From Elgaria multicarinata webbii (taxonomy: Eukaryota > Chordata > Lepidosauria > Squamata > Anguidae), in contig NC_086173.1 in assembly GCF_023053635.1 (NCBI RefSeq), forward strand, positions 145,051,197 through 145,115,196: a DNA stretch of 64,000 bases. Reading direction: 5' to 3'. The notes beneath the pieces are model-generated. The model was not told the DNA's origin. It searched no databases and saw only the letters and a program-made list of their open reading frames with translations. Shown here in pieces: positions 1 through 12,100 of this stretch (the first letter of the stretch is position 1; every line of letters starts with the position of its first letter). Position numbers and translations under genes: made by a program.

Positions 1-80
1 GTATCTCCTCTTTTGAACTCATTTTTCCCATTCACATGGCAATGCTGAATTAATTTCCTAGGTTTATAACTTCTTTCAAT

Positions 81-124
<44 letters not shown>
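81..124. repeat. (AC)n(AG)n microsatellite
   Basis: About seven AC units run directly into fifteen AG units with no interruption. Confidence 0.95.
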
Positions 125-127
<3 letters not shown>

Positions 128-609
128 CTCATACCTGACCTTAACCTTGCGTTCCTATGAATCTCTTGTTCTCCAGCAGTCAAGATTCTGCCCATCGTTA
201 TTGTGAAAGCTCTGCCTGAAACCATGGAGGCAGCATCTACAATATGCTCTCACATTTATGGGGGGAACGGAGCTTCTGTGCCTGGCTTCATACATGACCA
301 TTCTTCATGAGTTCCACTCTTGTTCCTAGAGCTCTCGCTAGCTCTCTGCCTGCCAACTCTTATTCAAGGCTGAGAGAGAGTTGGTGTGCATGTCAACTGA
401 ACAAATATGCACCATAAGAAAATATGAAAATAAGAATTTTGAATGCAGAATTAGGGTTTCCTTACTGCAGTTTTTTTTTAAAGTGTGATTAATTTCAACC
501 ATAGGCCTAATGAACAGTCCTGTATTATACTTTATTTTTGATCTTTCGATCCTTCACTATCAGCCAAGTAGGCAATCTTGCTTTCCTTCCATCTGCCTTC
601 ATACAGAGC

Positions 610-880
610 CGTCCCAAGAAATTTTGGTGCCTGAAGCAAATATGCCCCCTCCCTTCACTGGCCCAATTCCATGTTCAGAGTCACCTGAACTGGCAATCAG
701 GAATTACTTCCAAACTGGCAACTGGACAGCATCCTCCATTGCACCTGAGGGCAGCAAGCTAGCTTAGGGGGTGTAGGGGAGACCATGAGCCACACACAGC
801 TTTGTCATCCAACCTCTCACCACAACTGCCCACCTCCTCAATCTGTGCCGCCTGAGGCAGCTGCTTCACTCTGCCTAATG
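610..880. repeat. Diverged short DNA-element remnant (tentative)
   Basis: The left side (GTCCCAAGAAATTTTGGTGCC) and right side (GCCGCCTGAGGCAGCTGC) resemble the ends of a common reptile non-autonomous DNA element, but the inverted ends are too eroded to delimit. No gene is seen here. Confidence 0.25.
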
Positions 881-1064
881 GTATTTATGTGTCCTGCCTG
901 TCCTCCAAGGTGGCATACATGATACTCCTCCTCTCCATTTTATCCTCACAACACCCGAGAGGTAGGTTAGGCTAAGTGTCACCTGGTGAGCTTCATGGCT
1001 ATGTGAGGACTAGAACCTGGCTCTCCCGAGTCCCAGTGCAGCATTCTGTACTATACCACTACAA
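881..1064 (-). mobile_element. tRNA-derived SINE (Sauria/ACA type), minus strand
   Basis: Read on the minus strand it has the tRNA-like head with a diverged B-box (GGTTCTAGTCC), then the body found in the copies at 31733, 39143 and 45654 (GTCAC...CTCACAGGGTTGTTGTGAGGATAAAATGG type). It is older and more diverged than those copies. Confidence 0.75.
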
Positions 1065-1362
1065 TGCACTCTACATTACACCACTCTACACTGCACCACA
1101 CTGGCTGGCCCTTTGGATTCATTAATGCACCATGTGCCACATCCTGTGCCCTCCCTTCCTCTATCACTTTTGACAGTTTATCCCAGTACCGGTCCTACAT
1201 ACTCCCCTTTCTTCTACTTTTTCTCCAACTCAATGGCCAAACAGATGCCTCTAGGAAGGCCACAAGCAGGACATGAGGGCAACAACCCTCCTTATTGTCA
1301 TCCCCACCATCTCGCTGTCTTCACTCAGCAACCAGTGCTCCGTGCCATATTGTCCCTGAGGA

Positions 1363-1595
1363 ATCATAGAATAGTAGAGTTGGAAGGGGCCTATAAGGCC
1401 ACCGAGTCCAACCCCCTGATCAATGCAATAATCCACCTTAAAGCATCCCTGACAGATGGTTGTCCAGCTGCCTCTTGAATGCCTCTAGTGTGGGAGAGCC
1501 CATGACTTCCCTAGGTCATTGGTTCCATTGTCATGCTGCTCTAACCATCAAGAAGTTTCCCCTGATGTCCAGCCAGATTCTGGATGGAGGTTCCA
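1363..1595 (-). mobile_element. CR1 LINE 3' end, minus strand
   Basis: It starts with the CR1 3' terminus (AATCATAGAATAGTAGAGTT) and runs into the last codons of the CR1 reverse transcriptase (the LPREVV...FKRQLDNHL type of C-terminus seen in the other copies). It is 5' truncated and does not code. Confidence 0.9.
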
Positions 1596-1885
1596 TTTAG
1601 TCACTGTGGCTCATAGCTGCTGACAAACTTTGGCTCTATGTATTTCTCTAATCTGCTTGTAAAGCCGGTTACACCAGGGACCTTCACAACATCGTGCAAC
1701 AGTGAATTCCATAATATAGTTATAAGTTTTGTGCTGTTTTCTCTTTACTGAATTTACTACCTATTAATTTCCAGTGATGCGGGAGAAGAAGAAAAATGTG
1801 TCTCTATCCACAACATGCAGAATTTTATATACCTCTATCATGTGGCCCCACACAGACATCTTTTTCCTAAATGAAAAAAAAATCC
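1596..1885 (-). mobile_element. CR1-clade LINE fragment, second subfamily, minus strand
   Basis: It matches the internal part of the copy at 34553-35120: a stretch about an altered first-person codon region ending in GGAGAAAAATGTGTCTC-like sequence, then a tail giving TCTATCATGTGGCCCC. It adjoins the CR1 end at 1363 and may be a separate insertion. Confidence 0.6.
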
Positions 1886-1937
1886 CTCAAATGCTTCAGC
1901 GTTGCTCATAGGGGAAATTATTCCAACCTCTTGATTG

Positions 1938-2036
1938 TTTAATATAGCAATCTGTGCAGATTTACTCAGAGGGAAGACCCATTGAGTTCCATGAAACTTA
2001 TTCCCAAGTAAGTAGGTATATGATTGCAGCCTAAAG
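1938..2036. repeat. Short fold-back MITE
   Basis: It has the pattern of a roughly 100-bp squamate repeat: GCAATCTGTGCAGATTTACT, a central part about CCCATTGAGTTCCATG, then TAGGTATATGATTGCAGCC. Related copies lie at 18815, 27985, 33566, 48195 and 53572. Confidence 0.6.
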
Positions 2037-2764
2037 AAATCAAAAGAGCTGTACAATGGGATACTGTCCCAACAAGGGTTTGAAAAATTAGCTCAAAAGA
2101 ATACTGATTTCTCCTGCACATGTTTATATTCAGAGATGGTGAAAGAGTATATTTTAAGCATGGTCAACCTCTTGCTCTCAAAATAGAGATTTTGTGGAAA
2201 ATATAAAATTCGCCTCATGCTGGGAAATTTGTGGGATCCTCTTGTATCCACGCAAGTCAGCAAATTGCCAGACAAGTGTTAGCATTAGATGCAAATTGTA
2301 CATAACTGCAAAAAAAGAGGCACTGTACCAAGGTCATGCAGAATTCTTTCTTTTGGGAGCACTAAGGTAACCAGAATGCAAAAGAGGATAGGAACTCCGC
2401 TACTTTAATTATGGCATGTGAAAAGAATTTTTTTTTAACAGGGGCAGCTCTTCCGGGTGTACTGCTGCCCAAACAAATAAATAATTGTAGTAGCGTGTGG
2501 TTGTAAACATGAGCTGCCAAATGGAAGTTCAGCCAGGAAATCGTTTTCTGGCCTTACGCATTCTGCTGTCTCATCCTTCCTTTCCTCCCATCTGTGAAAA
2601 AATATTCACCTACCTTAGAAGATTGTCATAAAGGTTACTGTGATCATGTCTGCAAGACACTTTAAGCACTTGGAAGAAGCACTTTTATATAACACACTCT
2701 ACATAGTACATAGGACTATGCAGTATATTATTATACTGGGGTGCGTGGGAGGGGAGCCTTAGGC

Positions 2765-3630
2765 TAGGGTGACCATATGCCCGGATTTGTCTGGGTTTTT
2801 GATGGCAAATCCGGGAGGGGGAGGGGAAATCCGGATTTTTTTTCAAAGAGCAGCTCTAATGGGAATTAACAAAAATGCTTATAACTCCGTCATTTTTTAA
2901 GATAAAGACATGAAACTTGGCACAATGGTAGCTCTTAGGAAGGGCTTTAGTCATACCAAATTTGAAACAGATCTGTTCATCCATTGATTTTTTTAAGGAA
3001 TTTTTTAAAAATTGAGGTTTTAAAATTATTATTTTTTAAATTGTCATTTTTAAGGATAAAGAGATGAAACTTTGTACCATGATAGGATTTAGGTAGAGCT
3101 TTAGCCACACCAAATTTGAAACAGATCCGTTCATCCATTGATTTTTTTTAGGAATTTTTTTAAAATTGAGGTTTTAAAATTATTATTTTTAAAATCGTCA
3201 TTTTTAAAGATAAAGAGCTGAAAGTTGGCACCATGATAGCTTTTAGGTAGAGCTTTAGCCATACCAAATTTGAAATAGATCTGGGGCCAGTAGCAAACCC
3301 TGTTAACAACAACAGCAGCTTGCAATGAGTGAAGATACAGTCAGAAAAGATATTTGAGGGGAGAATGTAACACACAGAATATAGCAAAAGCTTCAAAGTA
3401 CAGAAAAACCTACAAAAGTAGGAATGAGTGAAGTTAATTTCAGATACATTGAATCTCTCACTTGTTCTTTATTTCAGTGATTTTAACATTAAGATGTTAC
3501 GTAGAACAGATTTGTCTTAAATGTGTGCTGTAAAATCAGACATGTGACCAAGGCTATGTTCGGGTGGACACGCCCCCTTGGGGGCGACCATGTTGTCCTC
3601 CTTTTTGGTTTCCAAAATATGGTCACCCTA
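2765..3630. mobile_element. Non-autonomous hAT element with perfect 8-bp target duplication
   Basis: The ends are TAGGGTGACCATATG on the left and its complement ending ATGGTCACCCTA on the right. The flanks at 2757-2764 and 3631-3638 are both CCTTAGGC, an exact 8-bp target-site duplication as expected for hAT. The inside holds three tandem copies (about 2880-3045, 3046-3190 and 3191-3290) of a unit of about 150 bp containing AAGATAAAGAGATGAAACTT and ACCAAATTTGAAACAGATC. It has no transposase frame. It shares its terminal inverted repeat with the elements at 14139, 19714 and 28505. Confidence 0.9.
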
Positions 3631-3639
3631 CCTTAGGCC

Positions 3640-3880
3640 CTGGTGGCCAAGTCAGGCCTTCCTGGGATCCTAATCTGGTCCTCTGGGATTCCCCAGATGG
3701 CCACCACCTTCCCCTGGCTCCACCCCCTTTTCACCAACCACCAATGGTTGGGTGATATCCCATCTTCTGTAAAGTTTTTCCCCCTTTCGAAAAAGTTTGA
3801 AATGCCACTCCTGAGGCTCAGTTGCGGAGAATAAGAGCTTTTAAACTACAACATGGTGGTATTTTTAGTAGGTACTGGAG
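3640..3880. mobile_element. hAT-type non-autonomous element fragment (CAGGGGTG family)
   Basis: It contains CCCCAGATGGCCACC and TTTGAAATGCCACTCCTGAG, which are shared with the copies at 24340-24895 and 46320-46605. Neither end is clear. Confidence 0.5.
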
Positions 3881-5165
3881 TCCTGTCCTTGATAGCAGTC
3901 TTTCCTTCCTTCTTTCCACAGAGGCAGCCATATAGACAGCAGGCCCTCTAACAAAAAAAGTAGGTGCTAGGCAGACGAGCCATAATTTTAAGTTTAATAC
4001 TTCCCACAGCTGGAGCACAGATATGTTTTTTTTCTCTCATGGGCATCAGTAGGACCAAATCCAGCCAATGGATGTATCCAGCCAACCATGGCTCTCTAGC
4101 TTCATGGTTCTCAGCAGTGTAAAATTACTGGGGGGAGTAAAAGCTCCTTCTTGCCTCCCCTTTAATGTGTGTGTGTGTGTACTTGCTGGCTGATCTGCCC
4201 CTGCCTAGTCACTGACTGTACCCAGCCACTCATTGAATGGATAGTGCTGAAGGCTGATGGGACTACAAGTTACTTGCCATCCTCTTTGTTTCTCTTGGAT
4301 CTCACCTAGGAAGTCTCATGGGCTGCTCTGGCCCTGACTCTTGCCTTTACTTTTAACCTGCTTCACCCCAGCTTGAATACTGCCAGCTGACCTGTCATTA
4401 TTTTCCTATAACTCAAAAGATGAATCTCCCCACACTCACATGCACTTTGGGATGTTTTGGTATAAACTGCTTGATAACTGCCAATCTAATTCCAAAACAG
4501 CCCTGGAAAACGTTAGGCCTGGATCCATCCTCCTTTGGCATGTTGTTGTGAAGTTGCTGTTCCAGTGGCCTTATGCAGATGTTGTGTTCTCTTGATTCCT
4601 TTTTCTCCTGTGCTCTCTTTATTTCTTAACTTGTAAGCTCCTTGAGCCAGGATCAGGTCATCTTTTGGATTAGGTGCTGCATGTGCATTTTATACCTGGG
4701 GAAAGACTATAGAGCACATGCGTTACATGTGGAAGAACCCATGCATCTCCACTGAAAAAAGGATTGGGTAGTGGATAATGGGTGGGTGGGGGAACCTCTG
4801 AGTTCCCAGAGAATGACTGACAGTCAGAGCAAATAATGCTAGACTAGATGGACAAATAATCTTGTATAAGGCAGCTCCCTAGTTCCTGTGGCTGTTAGAT
4901 AAACACCCATAAATAACCAAGTTGGTGGTAGTGTGGAAATGCCTCAGTAAGGAGCTATTTCAATGTCAAAGACTCCATGTAGGAAAACTGTACAAAGTGA
5001 AGGGATGGGGAGAAATTCTAGTACAACTTTTCCCTGTTTTGTGGAAAAGCCTAGAGCGCCCTCCTAACTAAATCTGGCTGTAGTGATTCTTGTTGATATT
5101 CAATTGTGGAGGATACATCATTAACCCATGCTCCTGTGTGGACAGCCCCACTTTCCCTCACTTCT
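3881..5165. other. Intergenic, nothing recognised
   Basis: There is no credible exon or repeat boundary, only a short GT run near 4168. All reading frames are short. Confidence 0.6.
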
Positions 5166-5169
5166 CTTG

Positions 5170-5288
5170 GGCAGGATCTACACTACTGCTTTAAAGCGCT
5201 TTATAACAGTTTTGACAACTGTTGAGGCCCAGGATACAGTTGTCAAAACTGTTATAAAGCGCTTTAAAGCAATAGTGTAGATCTGGCC
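5170..5288. mobile_element. Hairpin MITE
   Basis: Two 52-bp arms (5170-5221 and 5237-5288) are inverted repeats matching at about 49 of 52 positions around a 15-bp loop. The core is CTTTAAAGCGCTTTATAACA. It is a small palindromic DNA element without coding capacity. Confidence 0.85.
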
Positions 5289-5289
5289 T

Positions 5290-7700
5290 TGAACTTTACT
5301 TTGTCCATATAGGTTGGCAGATGTGTGTGAGGGTATAAGAGACTCTGTCTGGTCTCTAGCCAAAAGTCCCTCCTTTGACATCAAGGAACCTAAATTCATT
5401 TGCCTTTTCTCTGAAATCCTTCAGCTGCTGCTGCAGTTGAACTTACACTTCCATTGCCTAGATGAATCAGGAAAAAAGGACTGTGAGGTGAGCATGAGTG
5501 GTGGTTACAAATGGTTTCCCTTTCTAGGCAGCTTTCTATCTTGAGCTTTTGGAGGCATTTGCCATTTCTTTTTTAATATAGCACTTTACAGTGCTTTTAA
5601 AAATGCTCAAAAAGCAAAAGTTTGTGTGGGGTGTGTGTGAGGGATGGAGGTCTTCCTTCAACAAAGCACCCCCCAGGACTACAAGAGGCCATTTGCCCCA
5701 GAGCATGCTGGGAATAACTGGTTCTCAGATTGTTCTTATTTTAAGACAGCATTCCTTTGGCATGAAGACAGAGGGAGAAAACAGCAAATTCCCACCTCAT
5801 CCAGCCCATGAATGCAGGCAGATAAATATGGGCTCCACCGTAGTGAAATGTGAAGAAATAGCTTGGGGTGGCAATCAAATAATGTTATGTCAGTATGAGT
5901 CTCTGTATCATGGGAATGGCCTTTGTAACTGGGTTGTTGCAAGACATTTGGGAGGGGGGGGGAAGAACCAAACTGTTAAATATGTGAGCAGCTGCATTGT
6001 AAATATTGCTTCAAAACATTGTTTCACCCACAAGGAAATTGCCCTGTCCAAAGGAACTGTGGGTTAATATGTCCAATAATACATCAAAATTGGTTAGAAC
6101 AATTTGCTTGAGGCACAATCCCCCATCATATCTTTGCCCTCTTCCAGGCTGTGCGTGTGAGGTAAGAGGCCTACTTCTTTGTTCATGAGGAAGATGGTGC
6201 CCCTAGTAAGACTGAAACATCCTAAAGTACCCTTGAGAGCTGAGCTCATCCACATATCCTATATGGGCACTAAAATGGCAGACAAATATCCACTCACACA
6301 ATATGCAGAACTAACGACCAGTCCTCATCTGTGAAAGCAACGCTGGAAGGCTGCGGTGTTCATATGTCAATATCAGAAGGCAAAAAACAGTTCTATTACG
6401 ATTCCTATGTTTTTCTCTTATATGCTTCTTTGCTTTTGTAACTCTCTGGTTGTCTGCTTGATCGACTTGGAAATGTCATTCTATTGCTTTGTTGAACAGT
6501 GTGCCTACATGGGCTTGGTATGCAATGGATTGAAACTTTGTGCATTTAATTATTATTTTCCTTTGGATAACCAAGGCATAACATTGGAAGTTCATTATAC
6601 TATCAGTGCCGATTTAGACTCCTTTTGTGGGGATAATGGAAAGTGAAGGTGGTCTTTCAAGAAACAAGGTGGTTCCCTAAGAGAGAAGTGTGTGTGCACG
6701 GCTATTTCAAGAAAGCTCAATGACATTGGGGTGTTGTTCAATTTCTCCCCAAATTGACTCGTGGCACTGTTTTTTTCCTGCTGCTAACACAGCCAACTTC
6801 ACAGGCGTATCATTATCAACAGCAATCCTGGGCCTGCCAGAGGCTGGCTGTAGCCATCTAGGACAGCCACGTCAACGTGCTAAAAAAGAGGACCAGACAC
6901 ACCAATTTGGTTTTGCAAGCTTATATGAATAGGGGCAGATTTAGCAATAATAATTCAGACAGAAATCTAATATATCTCACTGTAGTAGAGACGAGTGACA
7001 AAGTGACCGGTGTGTCTGCTCTGTCTGGTGCCCAGGTGCTCACTTTGGATGGGGAAGTTTAAGGGCCCCTCCCTGTGGTTCTTGCTCTTTAAACCAGATT
7101 TGAACTGGACAGCCCTTCAAATAGAGGATGCTTTTAAATAGATGACTGTCCTTTGACAGATCTTAAAGTACACAGTCCTCTGTAAAGTAGGGCACCTGGC
7201 CAGCCTACATGCCATTCCCTCCCTACAGAGGGCAGGGACATGGCTGGGTCCCTACCATTAAGGCAAAATGATGTGGTCACCTGAGGTGGTAGATGGCTGG
7301 AGGCAGCAGAGAGCTGTGTGCCACTTGGAATGCCCTGTGACTCCCCCCCCCCCCCATGCTAGCCTGCTGCCTTCAGGTGCAGTTCCCTTGCAAGTATTGA
7401 AGAAAGACTCGACTGTCAGTCATTTGGCTTTTGGACATGAGATGGGAAGAGCACCATTTTGTTCTTCTCCTCAGACAGCGACATGTCTTGGGCTGGCCCT
7501 CCTTGCCCGTTCATGGTCCACTCACTCAACACATATGGAAAATGTAAGGTGAGAGCTAATGAAGAGCCCCCCTCTCCCGGTCAATTGGTCACATGTCCCC
7601 CAAACCCACAACCGCACTTTCAGAACCACAGCCGGGGGGGGGGGGGGAACACATTGTTCCTTGATATACTTGGTCAAAAAGAGAGAGAGAGTGAGAGCGA
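5290..7700. other. Intergenic, no gene recognised
   Basis: Several open frames of 60-160 codons occur on the plus strand, but they lack family similarity, splice-site support and normal amino-acid composition. The stretch also has a poly-C run near 7340 and a poly-G run near 7635. Confidence 0.6.
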
Positions 7701-7729
7701 CTGAGAAGAAAAGACTCTCCATAGGGCAT

Positions 7730-8718
7730 AAACTTTACTTTAAATAAAATACACAGCAGAAGCCGGTCATACAAACACGCATACACAGAGTCGCTATCAG
7801 GCTGCCTCGAACCCGCAACCGGTTCTCATCACAGCCGTTGTCCAGCAAACCTGTTTGAGAGGCAGGAGTTGCCACCATCCACAAAATGCTGGGAGCAGAG
7901 AGAAAGAGAGAGACTTCCCAGCCCCAACGTTTGCCACTTACTAGTGCAAATCACATCCCAAGAAGCACAGGTGGCAAACTGGGATGAGCCGAGTGGGCTA
8001 GGGAGGAACAAACGGCATACCTCTTGTTATACTGTAGTGTCAAGGCCCCGGGGAGGGGGAAACCAGAGTTCCATTTAAAAAGGCCATATTGTATAGCCTT
8101 GGGCAGTGGGGGGGGCAATTCAATGAAAGCGGAGTGGGGGTGTCGGATACAGTGACAGGAGCTGGGGAGCATCTGTACAGGAGCACCTCTGCAGCCCACT
8201 TGGTCTTGCCTTTCCCCAACCACCAACACAAAAACAATCATGTAAAAACAGCACATCGCTCCTCCTCGTTCTTGGCCTCCGCTCAGCTGAAGACGGTGGC
8301 ACCACCAGCGATAATCCAGCAAGCTAGGAGAAATGTGCAAGAGTGCAGAATTACATCCAGCATGCAATGCTCCCGGGAAACAGGTGCATGCTGGGGGGGG
8401 GGGGGGAAATGGCAGCCTTACGGACTAAGAACAGTGGGGCTCAAAAGCCAACGTCTACAAGCAACTGGGGCCTGTATGAGCCCACCGTGCTGGTAGCAGG
8501 AGAAGCGTCCGGGAGCCGGGGTTGCACCAAAGGCTACACAGGGGGAAGGATCCCTTCAGATGGGCCAGGCCAAAGATGCTACATGACCCGCCCACTCAAA
8601 GAGCCGCCTCCCCCTGTGACTCCTCCTTGTGCCTCTGTTCCTGGCTGCCTCCCACTTCTCCAGAAGGACAGGCTTTAAAGGGACTGTGGCAGGAATATGG
8701 CAAGGGGGAGTGGGGATG
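7730..8718 (-). other. SH3BP5L: Probable 3' untranslated region of SH3BP5L
   Basis: This is about 1 kb directly downstream of the SH3BP5L stop, free of recognised transposons apart from simple runs such as poly-G near 8393. No AATAAA is found on the minus strand. The nearest variant signal is AGTAAA at about 7732-7737, so the end point is a guess. Confidence 0.4.
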
Positions 8719-9120
8719 TCAGAGGCTGATGCTGCGGTGGTGCTTGAAGGAGTGGGGCTGGGCGTTGCGCCGCTGCTCCCTCTCCTCCAGCTCGTCGCTG
8801 TTGAGGCTGGCGGCGTCGGACAGCCCCAGCAGGTGCTCCACTGAGTCAAACTTCTGCAGGTCGGAGGCGATGGTCTGGAAGCTGAGCACCGAGAGGGTGT
8901 CGGCAGAGGCAGCAGGCTCGGGAGGGAGCGCCATCCCTCCGTACATCAGCGCCGGGCTGGCTTCGGCACCCACCGGGGAAGCCCGCCGCCCGACCAGGCG
9001 CTGGAGCCGCCGGGCATGGATCTGCTCGCTGATCTGTTCCAGGTTCCGCAAGGCCACGGAATAGCGCATCTTGGCCTGGGCTACCTGCTGCTCCAGGGAC
9101 GTTACCCTGGCCTTGTGCTC
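8719..9120 (-). CDS. SH3BP5L: SH3BP5L coding exon 6 with stop (residues 246-378)
   Basis: It encodes 133 residues from EHKARVTSLEQQVAQAK to HRSISL plus a stop. The acceptor is CATGTAG. The first half completes the coiled coil. The second half is a Ser/Ala-rich tail (RRASPVGAEASPA, SVEHLLGLSDAASLN) that varies most between species. Confidence 0.95.
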   Translation of the reverse strand, partial: EHKARVTSLEQQVAQAKMRYSVALRNLEQISEQIHARRLQRLVGRRASPVGAEASPALMYGGMALPPEPAASADTLSVLSFQTIASDLQKFDSVEHLLGLSDAASLNSDELEEREQRRNAQPHSFKHHRSISL

Positions 9121-12100
9121 CTACATGCCAGAAAGTCAGAGGTGAGAGACACTGTTAGCATGGTTGACACTGCACCATCAACATGCATGGCGCTTTAAAG
9201 CAAGGGGCGGGAGCCGGATAGTTCCAGGAAGCAATCCAGACCTCCTGACATGATCCAGCCCCATCCTTGCTCTTTGCATGCAGAGGGAGGCATGGAGAAA
9301 AGCACCCAAGCAATGCCCGGAGGTGCAGAGTGGATTCAGATGGCAGCGCAAGGCCCCAACAGAGTCCTGGGCCAGCTTCCCTCCCTGTCCTCCTTTCTGA
9401 TCGAGAAGTGAAACTAACTGGGCCCATCTCAGTTGCTCTCCCGCTCACTTCTGAGAGAGTACGGCTTCAATGAGCAGGGAGGGTCTCTGTGGGCAGCTTG
9501 ATGGGTCAGATTTGGCCCGAGGGCCAGAGGTTCCCCATCCCTGCTTTAGAGAATACAAGAAGACAGAAACCTGCCTTGGGGAGCTTACAAGAAGAGAATT
9601 CAGCATTCGGGAAAATATAGAGGGAGGGAGGAAGGGAAGGAGGGACACCCACATGCATGGCTGACTGTGATCCACTGTTCCAAAGTCACTCCCTGCATTC
9701 TCTCAACTGCACACCTACACCTGGAATTCTGGACACCCGAGTTCCAAGGCTGGAGTTCCGGTGGATACAAATGGCTACCATGGAGACAAAAACATTTGCT
9801 CCCGGCTGGGAATGTTTTACACCGTCTCTCCGAATATGAAAAGGGATGCTTGACATTGGCAGCCACTTTCTAGGCAAATCCACAATAGTTATGATTTTTA
9901 AAGTTGGTTTTAAAGGAATTCAATTGACTATTTCATTGATTGTGTTGTTATTTTTATTATTATTAATTATTATTATTATTATTGTAAACCGCTTTGATTG
10001 GGTTTTTTTCAGAAAGTCAGTAAAGAAATGTTTTAAATAAATAAAATCATACTCTAACTAGAGTTGGAACTATGAGGCAGGCAAAATTCTCCAACTCCAA
10101 ACCTGTGGAAAGTTTTCTGACCCCAAGTTCAAATTTTAGGTGTGGGTGTGTCTCACCTCCAGGAAAATCTGTGAAGTTAAGTGTTCCGATGTTCGCATGT
10201 GCTTCCTCGATCTCAGGGACAAACGGGAAACAAACACAGAACGATTGTACGAAGGTCAAGCTCTGCTCCCTGCAGATTAGGCCCGCTCCACAATGATCCC
10301 CACCTAGGGTGGGTTAGAGGCATGGGAATCAAGTTAGAGGCCTCACCTCGAGGATTTGGTTGAACTGAGCCTTCAGCTCAAAGTAGGGCTTGCTCTTCAC
10401 AATGACCCGCTTCAAGGACTTCTGCAGGGACTGGACCTTGGCCTCAGCTTGCTGGCAGAGCTGGGTGACGCGCTGGTGCTCTCGCTCGCTGCGCAGCCGC
10501 TCCTCCTCAGCCTCGTTCACCTACAGGGAAAAGAAGGGAACAGGTCAGAGCCGAGGTGCCCTCTGTCCCCAGGAGCCCACACTGGGCATGATCTTCTGGT
10601 CCTCCTGGCCCGCTCTATGGCCGCTCTGGCTCCACCACCTAGGATGTTCTGAAACATGCACAGAGCTGCGAGTTGACATAACAAAGCCCAAGAGATGCCA
10701 GCTCACCCAAGGACACCCAGGAAGGTCTTGGCTGAAGAGGTATTTGAATCCAGCCCTAGTCAGCAGGTAGGCCTCCCTGAACAGTCTTGCAGTGTTTATG
10801 TGACTGCAGAATAAGAGGGATTTGGGTTGCAAGCATTGTGTCTAGACTGTTAACTTGTATCCCGGTTGCCCTGTCCTGCCCTCCCATATTCCCCACAACT
10901 GGTGGATTCTTCATCCAATCAGCAGAGAGGCGGCGGCACCATGTCCCATGCCAGATGGGACGGCCCAGGTCACCTCCCAGAACAGGGGCTTCACCTTGCA
11001 CGTTGCGTGGTTGAGCATCTCCTGCCACGTGGGATCCAGCCGGTTCTTGTCCGCCATGACTCCCTGCTCAGCCACGAAAACCATCTCACGGGCCGCGTTG
11101 TGCATGCTAACTGCCCGTTCGTACCGCAGCGCGGCCTTCTGGGTCTCCTGCTGCGCCTGCCGGGATGGAGGGGAGGACAAGGTGTCAGTGAAACAGAAGC
11201 CCTAACGTTCCCTGCACGCAGCTGAGGAAAAGGACTAGGGGCCTTTGTGCCCTACCACACCCTCCCTTCCCCCAAAGCACCACCTTCTCCCCGACTTTTT
11301 CATACACACTCTTTATCCAGAGGGTGCATCTAAGAAATCGTTCTGAGACCTGGAACACATGATTGGGAGAACCAGACAGTGCAGCTCTTGCTGGGCTGAA
11401 CCATTTCAGACTGCAGGCCAAAGGATGGGATCTTCGATTGCTATCCCACTGAATCAAGCTTCCTGCATATATAAAACTAGCAGGTCAGAGAAAAGTCTGG
11501 ATAGGAACCCATCCTTTCCAACAGGCTAGTTGTGTATATTGAGGTTTCATTTTGGACAGGGGAGCAGTCAATCCTGTGACACCCCCCAACCTCGCCATCT
11601 CTGCTACAGTCCATGAACAGACACATTGACTGGGCTTGGATGACATGGCACAGCTTGTCGTGGGTTATTTACCCCCGCTCATGTCATGTGAACCCAGGGA
11701 GCATGGGTTATATGAGGGTTAAACAACCCTCACATAACCCATGGTTTGTTTAACCCTCACATAACCCACACTTGCTGGGTTTGCATGACATGACAACCCC
11801 CAAGCAGGAATTGCATAGTCAAAATGGCAGCCACATGCACCTTGCAGCCTCACCATGGGTTAAATAGCCCATGGCGGGCTAATACGTCATGCAAACAGCC
11901 CCATTCTGTGGGGCTCCTGGTGGTGAGTTTTCGTCTCAGCCTTTCTCCACACTATGAACAGGATACGTCTGGCCCTTTAAACCTGGAGCTGGATCAAATG
12001 ATGCTGTTGCTAGGCAACCACTGAGCTTTTTAGGTTGCTCAACAGGTAAAGGAAGGGTGTGGCTATGGCATGGCAGCCCTAGTCCCCCTGCCAAAAGCAG

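Noticed and set aside
5591-6067. 158-codon plus-strand frame in an intergenic stretch
   Set aside because: No family similarity, no Kozak or splice support, mixed composition.
7951-8367. 138-codon minus-strand frame downstream of SH3BP5L
   Set aside because: It falls in the probable 3' UTR and has no recognisable features.
8522-9064. 180-codon plus-strand open frame
   Set aside because: It is antisense to the last SH3BP5L exon, GC-rich, without family similarity.
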